Shown here: piece by piece, positions 41,133 through 49,404 of the stretch
Position numbering within the stretch: position 1 is the stretch's first letter
How the letters are laid out: every line of letters starts with the position of its first letter
Assembly: GCA_030695565.1 (NCBI GenBank)
Contig: JAUYRZ010000074.1
Location: 1-64,000, forward strand
Direction: 5' to 3'
Length of the DNA: 64,000 nt
From: Archangium sp.
GTDB lineage: Bacteria > Myxococcota > Myxococcia > Myxococcales > Myxococcaceae
Notes under the pieces: generated by a model
Told to the model about the DNA's origin: nothing
Databases searched by the model: none
The model's input: the letters and a program-made list of their open reading frames with translations, nothing else
Program-made: the position numbers and the translations under genes

Positions 41133-41153
41133 CCCTCTCCCGGAGGGAGAGGG
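41133..41153. repeat. Dispersed GC palindrome after the kinase gene
   Basis: CCCTCTCCC and GGGAGAGGG form a perfect 9-bp stem with a GGA loop, 9 nt after the kinase stop and 12 nt before the end of the convergent GH15 gene. It is likely a bidirectional terminator. Confidence 0.7.
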
Positions 41154-41164
41154 GACTTCGCTTC

Positions 41165-42934
41165 TCAGGTGCCGAACTCGGACCACCTCGGCGCGGCGGC
41201 GAACGCGGCGTGAATCAAACCCACGTGCGAGTACGCCTGCGGGAAGTTACCCCACATCACACCCGTGACCGGATCGAGATCCTCCGAGAGCAGCCCCAGC
41301 GGTGACTTCACGTCGCGCACCTTGTCGAGCAACGCGCGCGCCTCTTCGGGGTGCCCCAGCCGGGCCATCGCTTCGATGAGCCAGAACGTGCACAAGCTGA
41401 AGGCCACGCTCGGCACCCCCAGGCCGTCATCGGTGCGGTAGCGCCGCAACCAGCCGTTGTGCTCCAGGTCAGCGCGCACCGCCGCCACCGTCGCGTGCAT
41501 GCGTGGATCTTCGGGCGTGAGCAGCCGCAAGGTGACCGCCTGCAGCAGCGCCGCGTCGACCTCGGTGCCGCCGTAATCCGCCACCAGGTTGCCGCGTTTG
41601 GCATCGACCGCCTGCGAGAGCAGCTCGTCGCGAATCCGGGTCGCCGCCGCGGCGAACTCCGGCGCGTCGATGGGCCGGTGCTGCTGCGCGATGCGGGTCA
41701 TGCGATCTGCCGCGGCCCAGCACATCATCGCGCTGAAGGTCTGGGGCCTCCATTCCGAGCGGATCTCCCAGATGCCGGCGTCGGGCTGGCCGGCCACCGC
41801 GATGGCCCTGCGGGTCAGCCGGGTGACCAGGTCGAGCACGGGGGCCGTGACCTGCTCTCGAAAGCGCGCGTCGAGGAACATGGGCGTCAGCGCGAGCACC
41901 ATCTCGCCGAACACGTCGTTCTGGGTGTGCAGCGCCGCACCGTTGCCCACGCGCACCGGCCCCTCGTTCAGGAAGCCGGGCCAGTCGGGCAGAATCTTCT
42001 CGTGGAGATCCGCCTTGCCGTCGATGCGGTACAGCGGCGCCAACGCGAGATCGGGCGCGGAGGAGGCGACGTTGAGCAGGTAGTGAATGAACTGCTCGCG
42101 CTCCTCGAAGTGACCGAGCAGGCGGAACGCGCCCAGCGTGTAGAAGGCGTCGCGCAGCCAGCAATACCGGTAGTCCCAGTTGCGGCCGGTGCCGGGCGCT
42201 TCGGGGATCGAAGTGGTCACCGCGGCGACGATGGCGCCCGTGTCTTCGAAACAGTGGAGCTTGAGCGCGAGCGCCGAACGAATGACCTCCTCCTGGTACG
42301 CCGGAGGGATCTCGCAGTTCTTCACCCAGTTGTGCCAGTAGCGCACGGTCTCGCGGAGGAACCGTTCGCACAACGCCTCGAGCGGCTGCTCCACCGGCTC
42401 GCCCCAGGAGAAGACGAAGTGTTTGCGCTCGGTCAGCGCGAAGGGCTCGTCGTTCAGGTACGAGAGCGGCGCGTCGGTGGTCAGGCGCACCTCCGAGTCG
42501 TAGCCCTTGAACGAGAGGTGGTGAGAGCCGAACTCGCGGCGCGGGCGCTTCTTGCTCCAGCCCAGAATGGGGTCGCACAACACGCGCACGCGCGGCGTGC
42601 CGGAGAGCGGCTCGACGATGCGAAGCAGCTTGGTCGGCCGGAAGCTGCGGTCGTACTGAACGAAGCGGGGCGCAAAATCGAGAACACGAAACGCGCCGTC
42701 GATGGTGACGAATCGTGTCTCGAGCACGTTCGTGTTCGGCAGGTAACGCTGCGTGCCCTGGGTCGGGAGGGCGGGCCCGATGGAGAAGCGGCCCCCATCG
42801 GCTTCATCGAGGATCGCCCCGAAGATGGGCTCCGAGTCAAAGCGTGGCATGCACGCCCAGACGATGGCGCCATCACGGCGTACGAGAGCATTCAGCTGGC
42901 AGTTTCCGATCAAGCCGAGGTCGGCGAGCGTCAT
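41165..42934 (-). CDS. Glycoside hydrolase family 15 protein (trehalase or glucoamylase-like)
   Basis: This is a 589-residue cytoplasmic-looking enzyme. The N-terminal beta domain opens with LADLGLIGNCQLNALVRRDGAIVWACMPRFDS, typical of bacterial GH15 proteins. The catalytic alpha/alpha-barrel contains GRNWDYRYCWLRDAFYTLGAF near residues 250-270 and GIWEIRSEWRPQTFSAMMCWAA, whose Glu is a candidate acid. Bacterial GH15 members next to otsA are often trehalases. It follows the otsA-otsB fusion by 9 nt on the same strand, so it probably degrades or trims the sugar that the fusion makes. Confidence 0.9.
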   Translation of the reverse strand: MTLADLGLIGNCQLNALVRRDGAIVWACMPRFDSEPIFGAILDEADGGRFSIGPALPTQGTQRYLPNTNVLETRFVTIDGAFRVLDFAPRFVQYDRSFRPTKLLRIVEPLSGTPRVRVLCDPILGWSKKRPRREFGSHHLSFKGYDSEVRLTTDAPLSYLNDEPFALTERKHFVFSWGEPVEQPLEALCERFLRETVRYWHNWVKNCEIPPAYQEEVIRSALALKLHCFEDTGAIVAAVTTSIPEAPGTGRNWDYRYCWLRDAFYTLGAFRLLGHFEEREQFIHYLLNVASSAPDLALAPLYRIDGKADLHEKILPDWPGFLNEGPVRVGNGAALHTQNDVFGEMVLALTPMFLDARFREQVTAPVLDLVTRLTRRAIAVAGQPDAGIWEIRSEWRPQTFSAMMCWAAADRMTRIAQQHRPIDAPEFAAAATRIRDELLSQAVDAKRGNLVADYGGTEVDAALLQAVTLRLLTPEDPRMHATVAAVRADLEHNGWLRRYRTDDGLGVPSVAFSLCTFWLIEAMARLGHPEEARALLDKVRDVKSPLGLLSEDLDPVTGVMWGNFPQAYSHVGLIHAAFAAAPRWSEFGT

Positions 42935-42943
42935 CGGTACGCA

Positions 42944-45142
42944 TTAACGCGCCAACGCGGTGGGTGCAGCAAGCACCGTGTCGGCAATGCGCTTGAGCAA
43001 CGAACGAACTGCGGCCACCCCTGACACGCGGTAGCGTGCGAGGGTCTGGCCTCCGCCGACGTGCACCCCGACTGCCCCGGGTGGCAGGGCCGCAAACAGC
43101 GACTCATCGGTTCGATCATCACCGATGGCCAGCACGGTGGCGCCCGGCGCCATGGCCAGCACTTCGGGCAACACCGTTCCTTTGTTCACGCCGCGGGGCC
43201 GCACCTCGAACACGCGGGAGCCTTCGAGCACCTCGAACTCAGTGGCCTGTGGATCCGAGCGGAGCGCGAGCCGCAGCTCCTCCAGGCGGCGCCGGGCCAG
43301 CTGCGGCTCGGTGGCGCGGTAGTGAAAGGCGAGCGCGCCCGACTTCACCTCCAGCACCGAACCATCGGTGCGTTGCACCACCCGCTCCATTCTCCTGCGC
43401 ACGGGCTCGAGCCACCCGGGCGGCAGCGGTCTGCGGGCGCCCCACTCGCCCTTCCGTTCGAAACGCGACCACAAACCGTGCTCCGCGTGCAGCCCGAGGT
43501 CGAGCTCGCCGAGGAACGACTCCAGGGAATCGCGCGAGCGGCCCGACACCACGTGCACCGAGGTGCCGGGGCGCAGGCTCAACCTGCGCAACACCTCGAC
43601 CAGCTCGCGGTCGGGCGTCGCCGCGCGCGGGCTGTTCGAAAACTCGACCAGGGTGCCGTCGTAGTCGAGCACCAGCAGCAGCCGCGCGGCGGAGGTCACG
43701 ATGGCCATCGCCTGCTCCAGCGCGACCGAAGGCACCGCTTGCGTGTCGCTGGGCTTCTGCTGCTCGAGCGCGTCGACGAAGCTGCGCGCCCATTGATCGA
43801 CGTCGCCGGCGTGCACCGTCTTGCGCAGCCCGCTCATGCGCAACTTCTGCTCGAAGGGCTGCATCTCGATGGCCTGGAGCATCGCGTGCGCCATGCCCTC
43901 GAGATCGTAGGGGTTGACCAACAACGCCTCGTGCAATTCGGTCGCGGCGCCCGCGAACTCCGAGAGCACCAGCACGCCGGTGTCGTCGATGCGCGAGGCG
44001 ACGTACTCCTTGGCCACCAGGTTCATCCCGTCGCGCAGCGGCGTCACCAGCATCACGTCGGCGGCGGCGTAGAGCGCGCAGAGCTCGTCGAAGTCGACCG
44101 CGCGGTGGAGCATGTGCACCAGCGCGTGCGTGGGTGAACCGAAGGTGCCGTTGATGCGCCCCACCAGCTCGTTCACCACGCTGCGGTAGTCGGCGTACGC
44201 GTCGACCTGCTCGCGGGTGGGCACCACCAGCTGGATCACGTGGAGCTGCTCTTTGAGCTCGGGCCGCAGCTGGAGCAGCTTCTCGAACGCGAGGATGCGT
44301 TTGACGTGACCCTTGGTGTAGTCGAACCGATCCACCGAGAGGATGAGCGTCCTGCCCTGTGAGTCTTGATGCAGCGCTTCGACGCGCGCCTTGACCTCGG
44401 GCGTGGCGGCGCGCTTGGCGAACTCGTCGGCGTCGATGCCGATGGGAAACGCGGCGACCCGCACCGGGCGGCCGTCGTCATACATCACGTCACCGGTCAG
44501 CTCGAGGCCGAGCAGCTGCGAGCACGAATAGGCGAAGCTGTAGGCGTAGCCAGCGGTGTGAAACCCGATCACGTCGGCGCCGAGCAGGCCGCGCAAGACC
44601 TCAGCGCGGCGCGGGAGAATGCGGAAGATCTCCGGGCCGGGAAACGGCACGTGCAGGAAGAAGCCGATGCGCGCGCCGGGGCACCGCTGACGCAACATCG
44701 CGGGCACCAGGGTCAGGTGGTAGTCGTGCACCCAGATGAGATCACCCGGGCGCCACTGCGCGGCGACGGCGTCGGCAAATCGTTCGTTGACCGCGCGATA
44801 CGACGGCCAGTCATCGCTCTGATCCAGCTGCACCTTCTCGAGCAGGTAGTGGCTCAACGGCCAGAGCACGCCGTTGCAGAACCCGTCGTAGTAGGCCTTC
44901 ACCTCGGCGGCGGTGATGTGAATGGGCACCGCGCGGTGAGGGGCCAACGCCGCGGCGACTTCAGGTTCTGGGGCGTCGCTCACCAAGCCTGACCAGCCGA
45001 ACCAGAGCGAGTCGCCGCCGCCATGCACGGTCTTCAGCGCCGTCGCGAGGCCACCCACCGACGGGTTCACCTCCAGACCCTGTTCACGGCGGGTCAGCGT
45101 GACGGGCAGCCGATTGGAGACGAGCAAGACTCGCGACTGCAT
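42944..45142 (-). CDS. otsA-otsB: Bifunctional trehalose-6-phosphate synthase / trehalose-phosphatase
   Basis: This 732-residue fusion covers both steps of the OtsAB pathway. Residues 1 to about 465 are a GT20 synthase: [47 protein letters not shown] and [18 protein letters not shown]. From about 485 a HAD phosphatase starts with [14 protein letters not shown] (Asp491 region), then [13 protein letters not shown] and the metal-binding [10 protein letters not shown]. It makes trehalose, a compatible solute and stress protectant, from UDP-glucose and glucose-6-phosphate. The GH15 gene follows in the same operon. Confidence 0.96.
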   Translation of the reverse strand: MQSRVLLVSNRLPVTLTRREQGLEVNPSVGGLATALKTVHGGGDSLWFGWSGLVSDAPEPEVAAALAPHRAVPIHITAAEVKAYYDGFCNGVLWPLSHYLLEKVQLDQSDDWPSYRAVNERFADAVAAQWRPGDLIWVHDYHLTLVPAMLRQRCPGARIGFFLHVPFPGPEIFRILPRRAEVLRGLLGADVIGFHTAGYAYSFAYSCSQLLGLELTGDVMYDDGRPVRVAAFPIGIDADEFAKRAATPEVKARVEALHQDSQGRTLILSVDRFDYTKGHVKRILAFEKLLQLRPELKEQLHVIQLVVPTREQVDAYADYRSVVNELVGRINGTFGSPTHALVHMLHRAVDFDELCALYAAADVMLVTPLRDGMNLVAKEYVASRIDDTGVLVLSEFAGAATELHEALLVNPYDLEGMAHAMLQAIEMQPFEQKLRMSGLRKTVHAGDVDQWARSFVDALEQQKPSDTQAVPSVALEQAMAIVTSAARLLLVLDYDGTLVEFSNSPRAATPDRELVEVLRRLSLRPGTSVHVVSGRSRDSLESFLGELDLGLHAEHGLWSRFERKGEWGARRPLPPGWLEPVRRRMERVVQRTDGSVLEVKSGALAFHYRATEPQLARRRLEELRLALRSDPQATEFEVLEGSRVFEVRPRGVNKGTVLPEVLAMAPGATVLAIGDDRTDESLFAALPPGAVGVHVGGGQTLARYRVSGVAAVRSLLKRIADTVLAAPTALAR

Positions 45143-45226
45143 GCGAAGGCACTACCCACCTCCACGGCCCGCCGCTCTCCGAGAACCAGCAGGGGGCGCG
45201 GCCATTTTCTGGTGAGAAATTCAAGA

Positions 45227-45252
45227 ACGTCTCCCTGCGAGCGGGGAGACGT
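45227..45252. repeat. Dispersed GC palindrome between the trehalose operon and the EEP gene
   Basis: ACGTCTCCC and GGGAGACGT form a perfect 9-bp stem around a TGCGAGCG loop. It lies in the 164-nt gap between two genes of the same (minus) strand, downstream of the EEP lipoprotein gene. Confidence 0.65.
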
Positions 45253-45306
45253 CGGCGCACATCGCCGGGTGACCGAAGACCTCCGGCCATGAGTGCGAAG
45301 GGAAGC

Positions 45307-46542
45307 TCAGCGAAAGACGTAGCGCGTGGTCACCGGATAGTGATCGCTGGTGGTGTTCGCGTAGTTGGTGATCGACGGCACGGCCGCCGACGCCGAGCGG
45401 GTGACGTACGCCGAGAACATCGGCGCGTTGAACAACTGGTGATCGATCGTCGAGTTGTTGAACGCGGTGGTGCGCCGGTTCGCGTCAGAGAGTTCCTTGG
45501 TGGGAAAGCGGTAGCGCGTGACGTCATTGACGAAGTTCGCGTACGGCGACGCATTGGGGGTGACGTTCGAGTCGTCGACGTCGTCGTTCCAGTCGCCGAT
45601 CACCATCACGTTGTCCGAGGCGTGCGTCGAGTCGAGGTACTGCTTGAGTGAAGCGCTCGCAGCGAGGCGGCGATCGTAGCTGTCGACGTCTCCGAAGGCC
45701 TTCATGTGCAGCACGATCACAAAGAGCTCTTTCGTCAGGCCATTGCCTGCGACGCGCAGCCGCACCTCGAGCGGCGGCCGGCCCGCGAAGTCGAAGTTCG
45801 AGGTGGTGAGGATCAACTGAGCCGAGATCACCGACACCTTCGAGGTGCGGTAGACCAGCGCCAGCTTCTGCTCGGCCGCGCCGTAATAGAAGGTCCCGCT
45901 CGGCACCTGGGTCGTCACCACCGAACCGAAACCCGTCAGCCCCGTGACCACGTCGTCGAACTCGCTGGTGCCCACGACCTCTTCGAAGCCCCAGACGTCG
46001 ACCTCGGGCCGCGCGCGCATCACCGCCAGCACGTTCGACGCTTGAAGCGCGTTGTCGCGGGGCCCCAGGTACCCGCCGTCAGGCTGCAGGGGATCTCCGA
46101 ACCACTCGATGTTCCAGCAGGCGACCGTGAACGGGAGCCCGGCATCCACGCCGGCATCGACTCCGCCACCACCACCACCGGTCGCACCACCACCACCACC
46201 ACCCGTCGAGCCACCACCACCACCCGTCGAGCCACCACCGCCGCCCATCGACCCACCGCCGCCACCAACCGCCCCCCCGCCACCGCCGACTGCACCACCA
46301 CCGCCACCACCCGGCCCGATGAGCGGCAGCGCGCAGAACCCGCCCCGGCATTCCTGGCCCAGCGAGCACGCGACGCACTCTTGCCCGCTGTGCCCGCACG
46401 CGAACGCGGTCCGCTCACCGATGCAAGTGTCCTTCGAGTCACAACACCCGCCGCACGTGTCAGGAGAACACTGCGGCGGGACAGGACACCCGAGCAGGAG
46501 CGCGGCGAACGAAGCCAGGACCAGCGACCGCACGAACGTCAT
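45307..46542 (-). CDS. Lipoprotein with endonuclease/exonuclease/phosphatase domain on a Gly-rich stalk
   Basis: This 411-residue protein has a lipobox (LLLGC, Cys19). A Cys-rich knot follows to about residue 72, then a stalk of five-to-six Gly blocks (about 77-130). The rest is an EEP-superfamily domain. Its order is VACWNIEWFGD (Asn), EEVVGTSEFD, IVLHMKAFGD, VMVIGDWNDD and a final TTSDHYPVTTRYVF with the catalytic Asp-His pair. It is therefore probably a surface-bound Mg2+-dependent nuclease or phosphodiesterase. It lies 16 nt downstream of the 109-residue gene on the same strand, so it may close that operon. Confidence 0.88.
   Translation of the reverse strand: MTFVRSLVLASFAALLLGCPVPPQCSPDTCGGCCDSKDTCIGERTAFACGHSGQECVACSLGQECRGGFCALPLIGPGGGGGGAVGGGGGAVGGGGGSMGGGGGSTGGGGGSTGGGGGGATGGGGGGVDAGVDAGLPFTVACWNIEWFGDPLQPDGGYLGPRDNALQASNVLAVMRARPEVDVWGFEEVVGTSEFDDVVTGLTGFGSVVTTQVPSGTFYYGAAEQKLALVYRTSKVSVISAQLILTTSNFDFAGRPPLEVRLRVAGNGLTKELFVIVLHMKAFGDVDSYDRRLAASASLKQYLDSTHASDNVMVIGDWNDDVDDSNVTPNASPYANFVNDVTRYRFPTKELSDANRRTTAFNNSTIDHQLFNAPMFSAYVTRSASAAVPSITNYANTTSDHYPVTTRYVFR
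46150..46312 (-). repeat. Gly-codon tandem repeat encoding the EEP lipoprotein stalk
   Basis: Reiterated GGC/GGT/GGG codons separated by short S-x or A-x units encode the flexible linker. The same style of repeat occurs near 53.5 kb. It reads through in frame and is not a CRISPR array. Confidence 0.8.
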
Positions 46543-46558
46543 CCCGCAGTCCTAGCAC

Positions 46559-46888
46559 TCAGCGGCCGACCAACAACGCCTCCACGCGGTGCCGGGCGCC
46601 CCGAAACCCTTGCGAGAAGAACGCAACCACCAGCTCGCCATCACGCGCGCCTTCGACCCGAATGCCCTCACCGCGCACGCGCACGATGTCTTTCATCTTC
46701 ACGTTGAGCCTGGAGGCCTCGAACACGTCGACGGTCCCCAGCGCACCGAGTCGTTCCCACACCTCGGCCCCGAAGGGCCCGCCGGTGTACAGAATCTTGA
46801 GCTCATCGCGACACGCCTTGCGCACCTCGGCGTCGATCGCGTTCTCCACGCGATACTTGAAGCCGACGAGCCGCTCGCGGCGATTCAC
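46559..46888 (-). CDS. Protein of unknown function in the V4R operon
   Basis: This 109-residue protein starts with GTG. It has a basic N-terminus (MNRRERLVGFKYRVENAIDAEVRKACRDELKILYTGGPFG) and a later strand-rich part with DIVRVRGEGIRVEGARDGELVVAFFSQGF. It begins 3 nt after the V4R gene, so it is co-translated with it. No family was recognised. The repeated LGALGTVD sequence also occurs in the V4R protein (LSALGTVDTDEL), possibly by chance. Confidence 0.6.
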   Translation of the reverse strand: MNRRERLVGFKYRVENAIDAEVRKACRDELKILYTGGPFGAEVWERLGALGTVDVFEASRLNVKMKDIVRVRGEGIRVEGARDGELVVAFFSQGFRGARHRVEALLVGR

Positions 46889-46891
46889 CTC

Positions 46892-48091
46892 TCAGAGTCT
46901 CTCGGCGACGAACCGGCACGCCTTCGCGCCCATGGTGCGGCACTCGACCTCCCGCGCGACGAAGAAGCGGCCATCGCGGAAGGTCTGCTCGTACAGCGCC
47001 GGCGTCAACGCGGGGCGAGACATGATGTCGGCGTGGTAGATGAGGTTCATCAAGCCCGAGGTGGCGCCCGTGTCGAGGTAACAACGCGGCGTGGTGGAGG
47101 CGCCGAACGCCGCCAGGTAGCCGTTCGATTCGTAGCTGCCATCGACCACCAACTCCAGGCGTTCACCTGGCGTGAGCGCGGCGACCGACCAGCGACCCCA
47201 GCCCAGCGCGTTGACCACCGAGACCATGCCGTAGACCCAGTCTTCCTGCGTCTTGATCATCGGCTTGATCAGCCCTTCCCACTCGGCGCTCTCCATGATG
47301 CCGCCGAAGGTGTGGAAGGCGCAGACCTGGCCGGCCTCGACCAGCAGCAGGCGGGCGGCCGTCGCGGCAGCGGGGCCGGCGATCGACTCCATCTGCTGAT
47401 CGAAGCGGTAGCTCAGGAGGTTGTAGTAGTTGGCGTAGTGCCGGGTGAGCGACACGCCGAACGCGTCGATCTTCCCCTCCACCGTGCCGCCCAGCGGGAG
47501 CCCGCCGCACGCGGTGACGATCGCCGCTTCATCGACCGGGGTCCTGGTGGCGAAGGCGGGCCGCGGGGGAAACGGGGTGCGCGTGCCCATGCCCGGTGAA
47601 GCCGGCAACGACGGGCGGCCACCGGGAGTGACCACGAAGGTGCACTCACGCGCGCCAGAGGCGACGCAGGCCGTCTCCTTGACCGTGAAGTTCGACTTGA
47701 AGCGGTGACGTGCGACCGCCTCGATGAAGCCCGCGTTGAAGAAACACACCGGCTCTGAAGCAGCCCCGAACTTCGAGATCCACCCCAGCGCGTAGTGGCT
47801 GCCCTTCACCGTCGCGCTGCCACCGCTCGCCGCGAGCTTCGTGGAGTCGATCACCCCGAAGCCCAGGTGACGGAACAGCTCGTCGGTATCCACCGTGCCC
47901 AACGCGCTCAGCTCGGAGAACACCACCTCGGCGGCGGCATCGGTGAGCAAGGGCTTCGCGTCGATCAACGCGCCCTGATCAGCGATCGATTTCTGCAAGA
48001 AGCAGTTGTAGTGGTGGCAATGAAAGACGTGCGGCTCGCCGCCAATGCTCGCGAGATGCGCCTCGGGGTGCAGCTGAACGGGGATGGTCAT
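46892..48091 (-). CDS. Tandem V4R (4-vinyl reductase-type) domain protein
   Basis: This 399-residue protein carries two copies of a V4R-like module. The first ends with SNFTVKETACVASGARECTFVVTPGG and the second with FFVAREVECRTMGAKACRFVAERL. The closing C-x(4-5)-G-x(3-4)-C-x-F is the V4R signature. Near the N-terminus, HVFHCHHYNCFLQKSI is rich in His and Cys and may bind a metal. V4R domains bind small hydrophobic ligands or tetrapyrroles and often sense them. The ATG overlaps the stop of the haemerythrin-like gene (ATGA). A sensory or ligand-handling role is inferred, with no known ligand. Confidence 0.75.
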   Translation of the reverse strand: MTIPVQLHPEAHLASIGGEPHVFHCHHYNCFLQKSIADQGALIDAKPLLTDAAAEVVFSELSALGTVDTDELFRHLGFGVIDSTKLAASGGSATVKGSHYALGWISKFGAASEPVCFFNAGFIEAVARHRFKSNFTVKETACVASGARECTFVVTPGGRPSLPASPGMGTRTPFPPRPAFATRTPVDEAAIVTACGGLPLGGTVEGKIDAFGVSLTRHYANYYNLLSYRFDQQMESIAGPAAATAARLLLVEAGQVCAFHTFGGIMESAEWEGLIKPMIKTQEDWVYGMVSVVNALGWGRWSVAALTPGERLELVVDGSYESNGYLAAFGASTTPRCYLDTGATSGLMNLIYHADIMSRPALTPALYEQTFRDGRFFVAREVECRTMGAKACRFVAERL

Positions 48092-48501
48092 GCGGCCTTT
48101 TCGCCCTTGAAGGTACGATTGTAGATGGGAAAGACGGCGCTCTCTTCGGTGCCGAACCGTTGACGGATCACGGTGGCGACGGTGCGGAAGGACGAGGCTC
48201 TCACCGCGGGGGTGGCGTTCTCCAGGCCTTCGAAGAAGCGCTTCACGGCGGCGGACTGCACCGTCATGTTCGACTCGAAGATGCGCGTGAGGTGCGCACC
48301 CGCGGCGTCAGCCACCTTGGTGCACTGGGCGGACAACGCGGGGTACAGCGCGTCCTTCTTGTTGAAGTGAACCAGCACGTCGGCGCGCATCGCCTGGAGC
48401 TGCGCCAACAGCTTCATTGGATCGGCCGAGACGGCCTCGGCGGCAACCAACCCTGCTTCGATGCGCACGTGCTCTGCGCGGAAATCATCGACGAGACTCA
48501 C
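48088..48501 (-). CDS. Haemerythrin-like (HHE) protein lacking one iron ligand
   Basis: This 137-residue helical-bundle protein starts with GTG. Candidate di-iron ligands are His11 (AEHVRIE), His45 and Asp50 (VHFNKKDALYP), His70 (AGAHLTRIF) and Glu119 (RFGTEESAVFP). In the last motif the usual first His is Arg115, so one site may be empty or use another residue. Haemerythrins bind oxygen or NO, or sense iron. It is the first gene of the operon, and its stop overlaps the V4R start. Confidence 0.75.
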   Translation of the reverse strand: MSLVDDFRAEHVRIEAGLVAAEAVSADPMKLLAQLQAMRADVLVHFNKKDALYPALSAQCTKVADAAGAHLTRIFESNMTVQSAAVKRFFEGLENATPAVRASSFRTVATVIRQRFGTEESAVFPIYNRTFKGEKAA

Positions 48502-48641
48502 GCCTCAAGGAATGCCCCGGGCGGAGTTTTCGCGCAAGGTATGCAATATCGCACTTGCCCCGCTGGCATGTGTTTCAGCGGTGAAATTCCAGTGGTTTGC
48601 CGAGGGAGGACAGTCACCCGTCTGGGGTACGACCGGGTCTT

Positions 48642-48649
48642 AAAAAAAA
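48642..48649 (-). terminator. Poly-U tract downstream of the LysM gene
   Basis: Eight consecutive A on the plus strand give a U8 tract 29 nt after the minus-strand LysM stop. The preceding GGCGGAC...GTCGGCG can pair only imperfectly. The run stands out in this GC-rich window. Confidence 0.38.
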
Positions 48650-48677
48650 CTCGCCGACAGACGTCCGCCAACTGATT

Positions 48678-49289
48678 TCAGATGGGCGCGAAGATCTTGA
48701 GGCCGCTGCGGCCACCCGACGCGGTGTTGGTGTCGATGAAGTCGCTGTAGCTGGTGCGCCCGTCGCCCGCGGTGATGGCGGTGTGGCCGTAGATGCTGCC
48801 GAGGCGGGTGGAGGTCTTCTCCCAGGTGAGGACGAGGCCCGGCGTCCTGAGCGCCTCGGCCAACGAGATGTTCACCTGCTTGAACTTGCTGCGGGGAAGG
48901 TTGTCGTCGATCTGGTTGCCGTTGCCCCAGACCTTGATGCCGTACGCGCTCTGAATCGCGCGGCTGACGCCGGTGGCGCACAGGCCCTGCGAGTTGTAGC
49001 CGCCCATGCCCAGCGCCGCGGCGCGGCCGGCAGCAGCGAGCCTCGAAGAACCACTACCCACGCCGCCCGAGCCGACCGGCGCAGCAGGGCCCGGGCGCGA
49101 AGGCGTCTTGGGGCGGGCCGGCTGGAAGGTCGACTTGCCGCTGTGACCGGGGAGGCGGAGGGAGGCGCCCGCGTAGATCAAGTTCACGTTCTTGATGCCG
49201 TTGAGCTTGGCGAGGGCCGAGACGCTGGTGCCGTGACGCGCCGCGATACGGGTGAGGGTGTCGCCGCGTTTGATCAGGTAGTTCGCCAT
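48678..49289 (-). CDS. LysM protein with CHAP/NlpC-like C-terminal domain
   Basis: This 203-residue protein has no classical signal peptide. The LysM domain begins at once (MANYLIKRGDTLTRIAARHGTS, then LAKLNGIKNVNLIYAGASLRLP, residues 1-48) and binds peptidoglycan. A Pro/Gly/Ser linker follows. The C-terminal 100 residues contain a Cys near GYNSQGLCATGVSRAIQ and a His in GSIYGHTAITAGDG. That order fits a papain-like CHAP/NlpC amidase or endopeptidase. The same N-terminal form (direct LysM, no signal) is common in phage-tail or contractile-tail associated proteins. AGGAGG precedes the ATG. Confidence 0.78.
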   Translation of the reverse strand: MANYLIKRGDTLTRIAARHGTSVSALAKLNGIKNVNLIYAGASLRLPGHSGKSTFQPARPKTPSRPGPAAPVGSGGVGSGSSRLAAAGRAAALGMGGYNSQGLCATGVSRAIQSAYGIKVWGNGNQIDDNLPRSKFKQVNISLAEALRTPGLVLTWEKTSTRLGSIYGHTAITAGDGRTSYSDFIDTNTASGGRSGLKIFAPI

Positions 49290-49404
49290 GTGAGGCCTCC
49301 TGCTGAGTTGTCGAAGAGCGCCCCCTGAGCGACTTTCCCCGTAGACGTAAAAGGCATTGACGAAGTGCACCGAATGACCGCTCTTGCCGTAGGCTGCGCG
49401 CCCG

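Noticed and set aside
41351-43024. 557-residue plus-strand frame opposite the GH15 gene
   Set aside because: It is antisense to a strongly supported GH15 enzyme, and its composition is typical of a shadow frame.
46150-46312. CCACCACC-rich repeat near 46.2 kb as a non-coding repeat
   Set aside because: It encodes the Gly stalk of the EEP lipoprotein in an uninterrupted frame.
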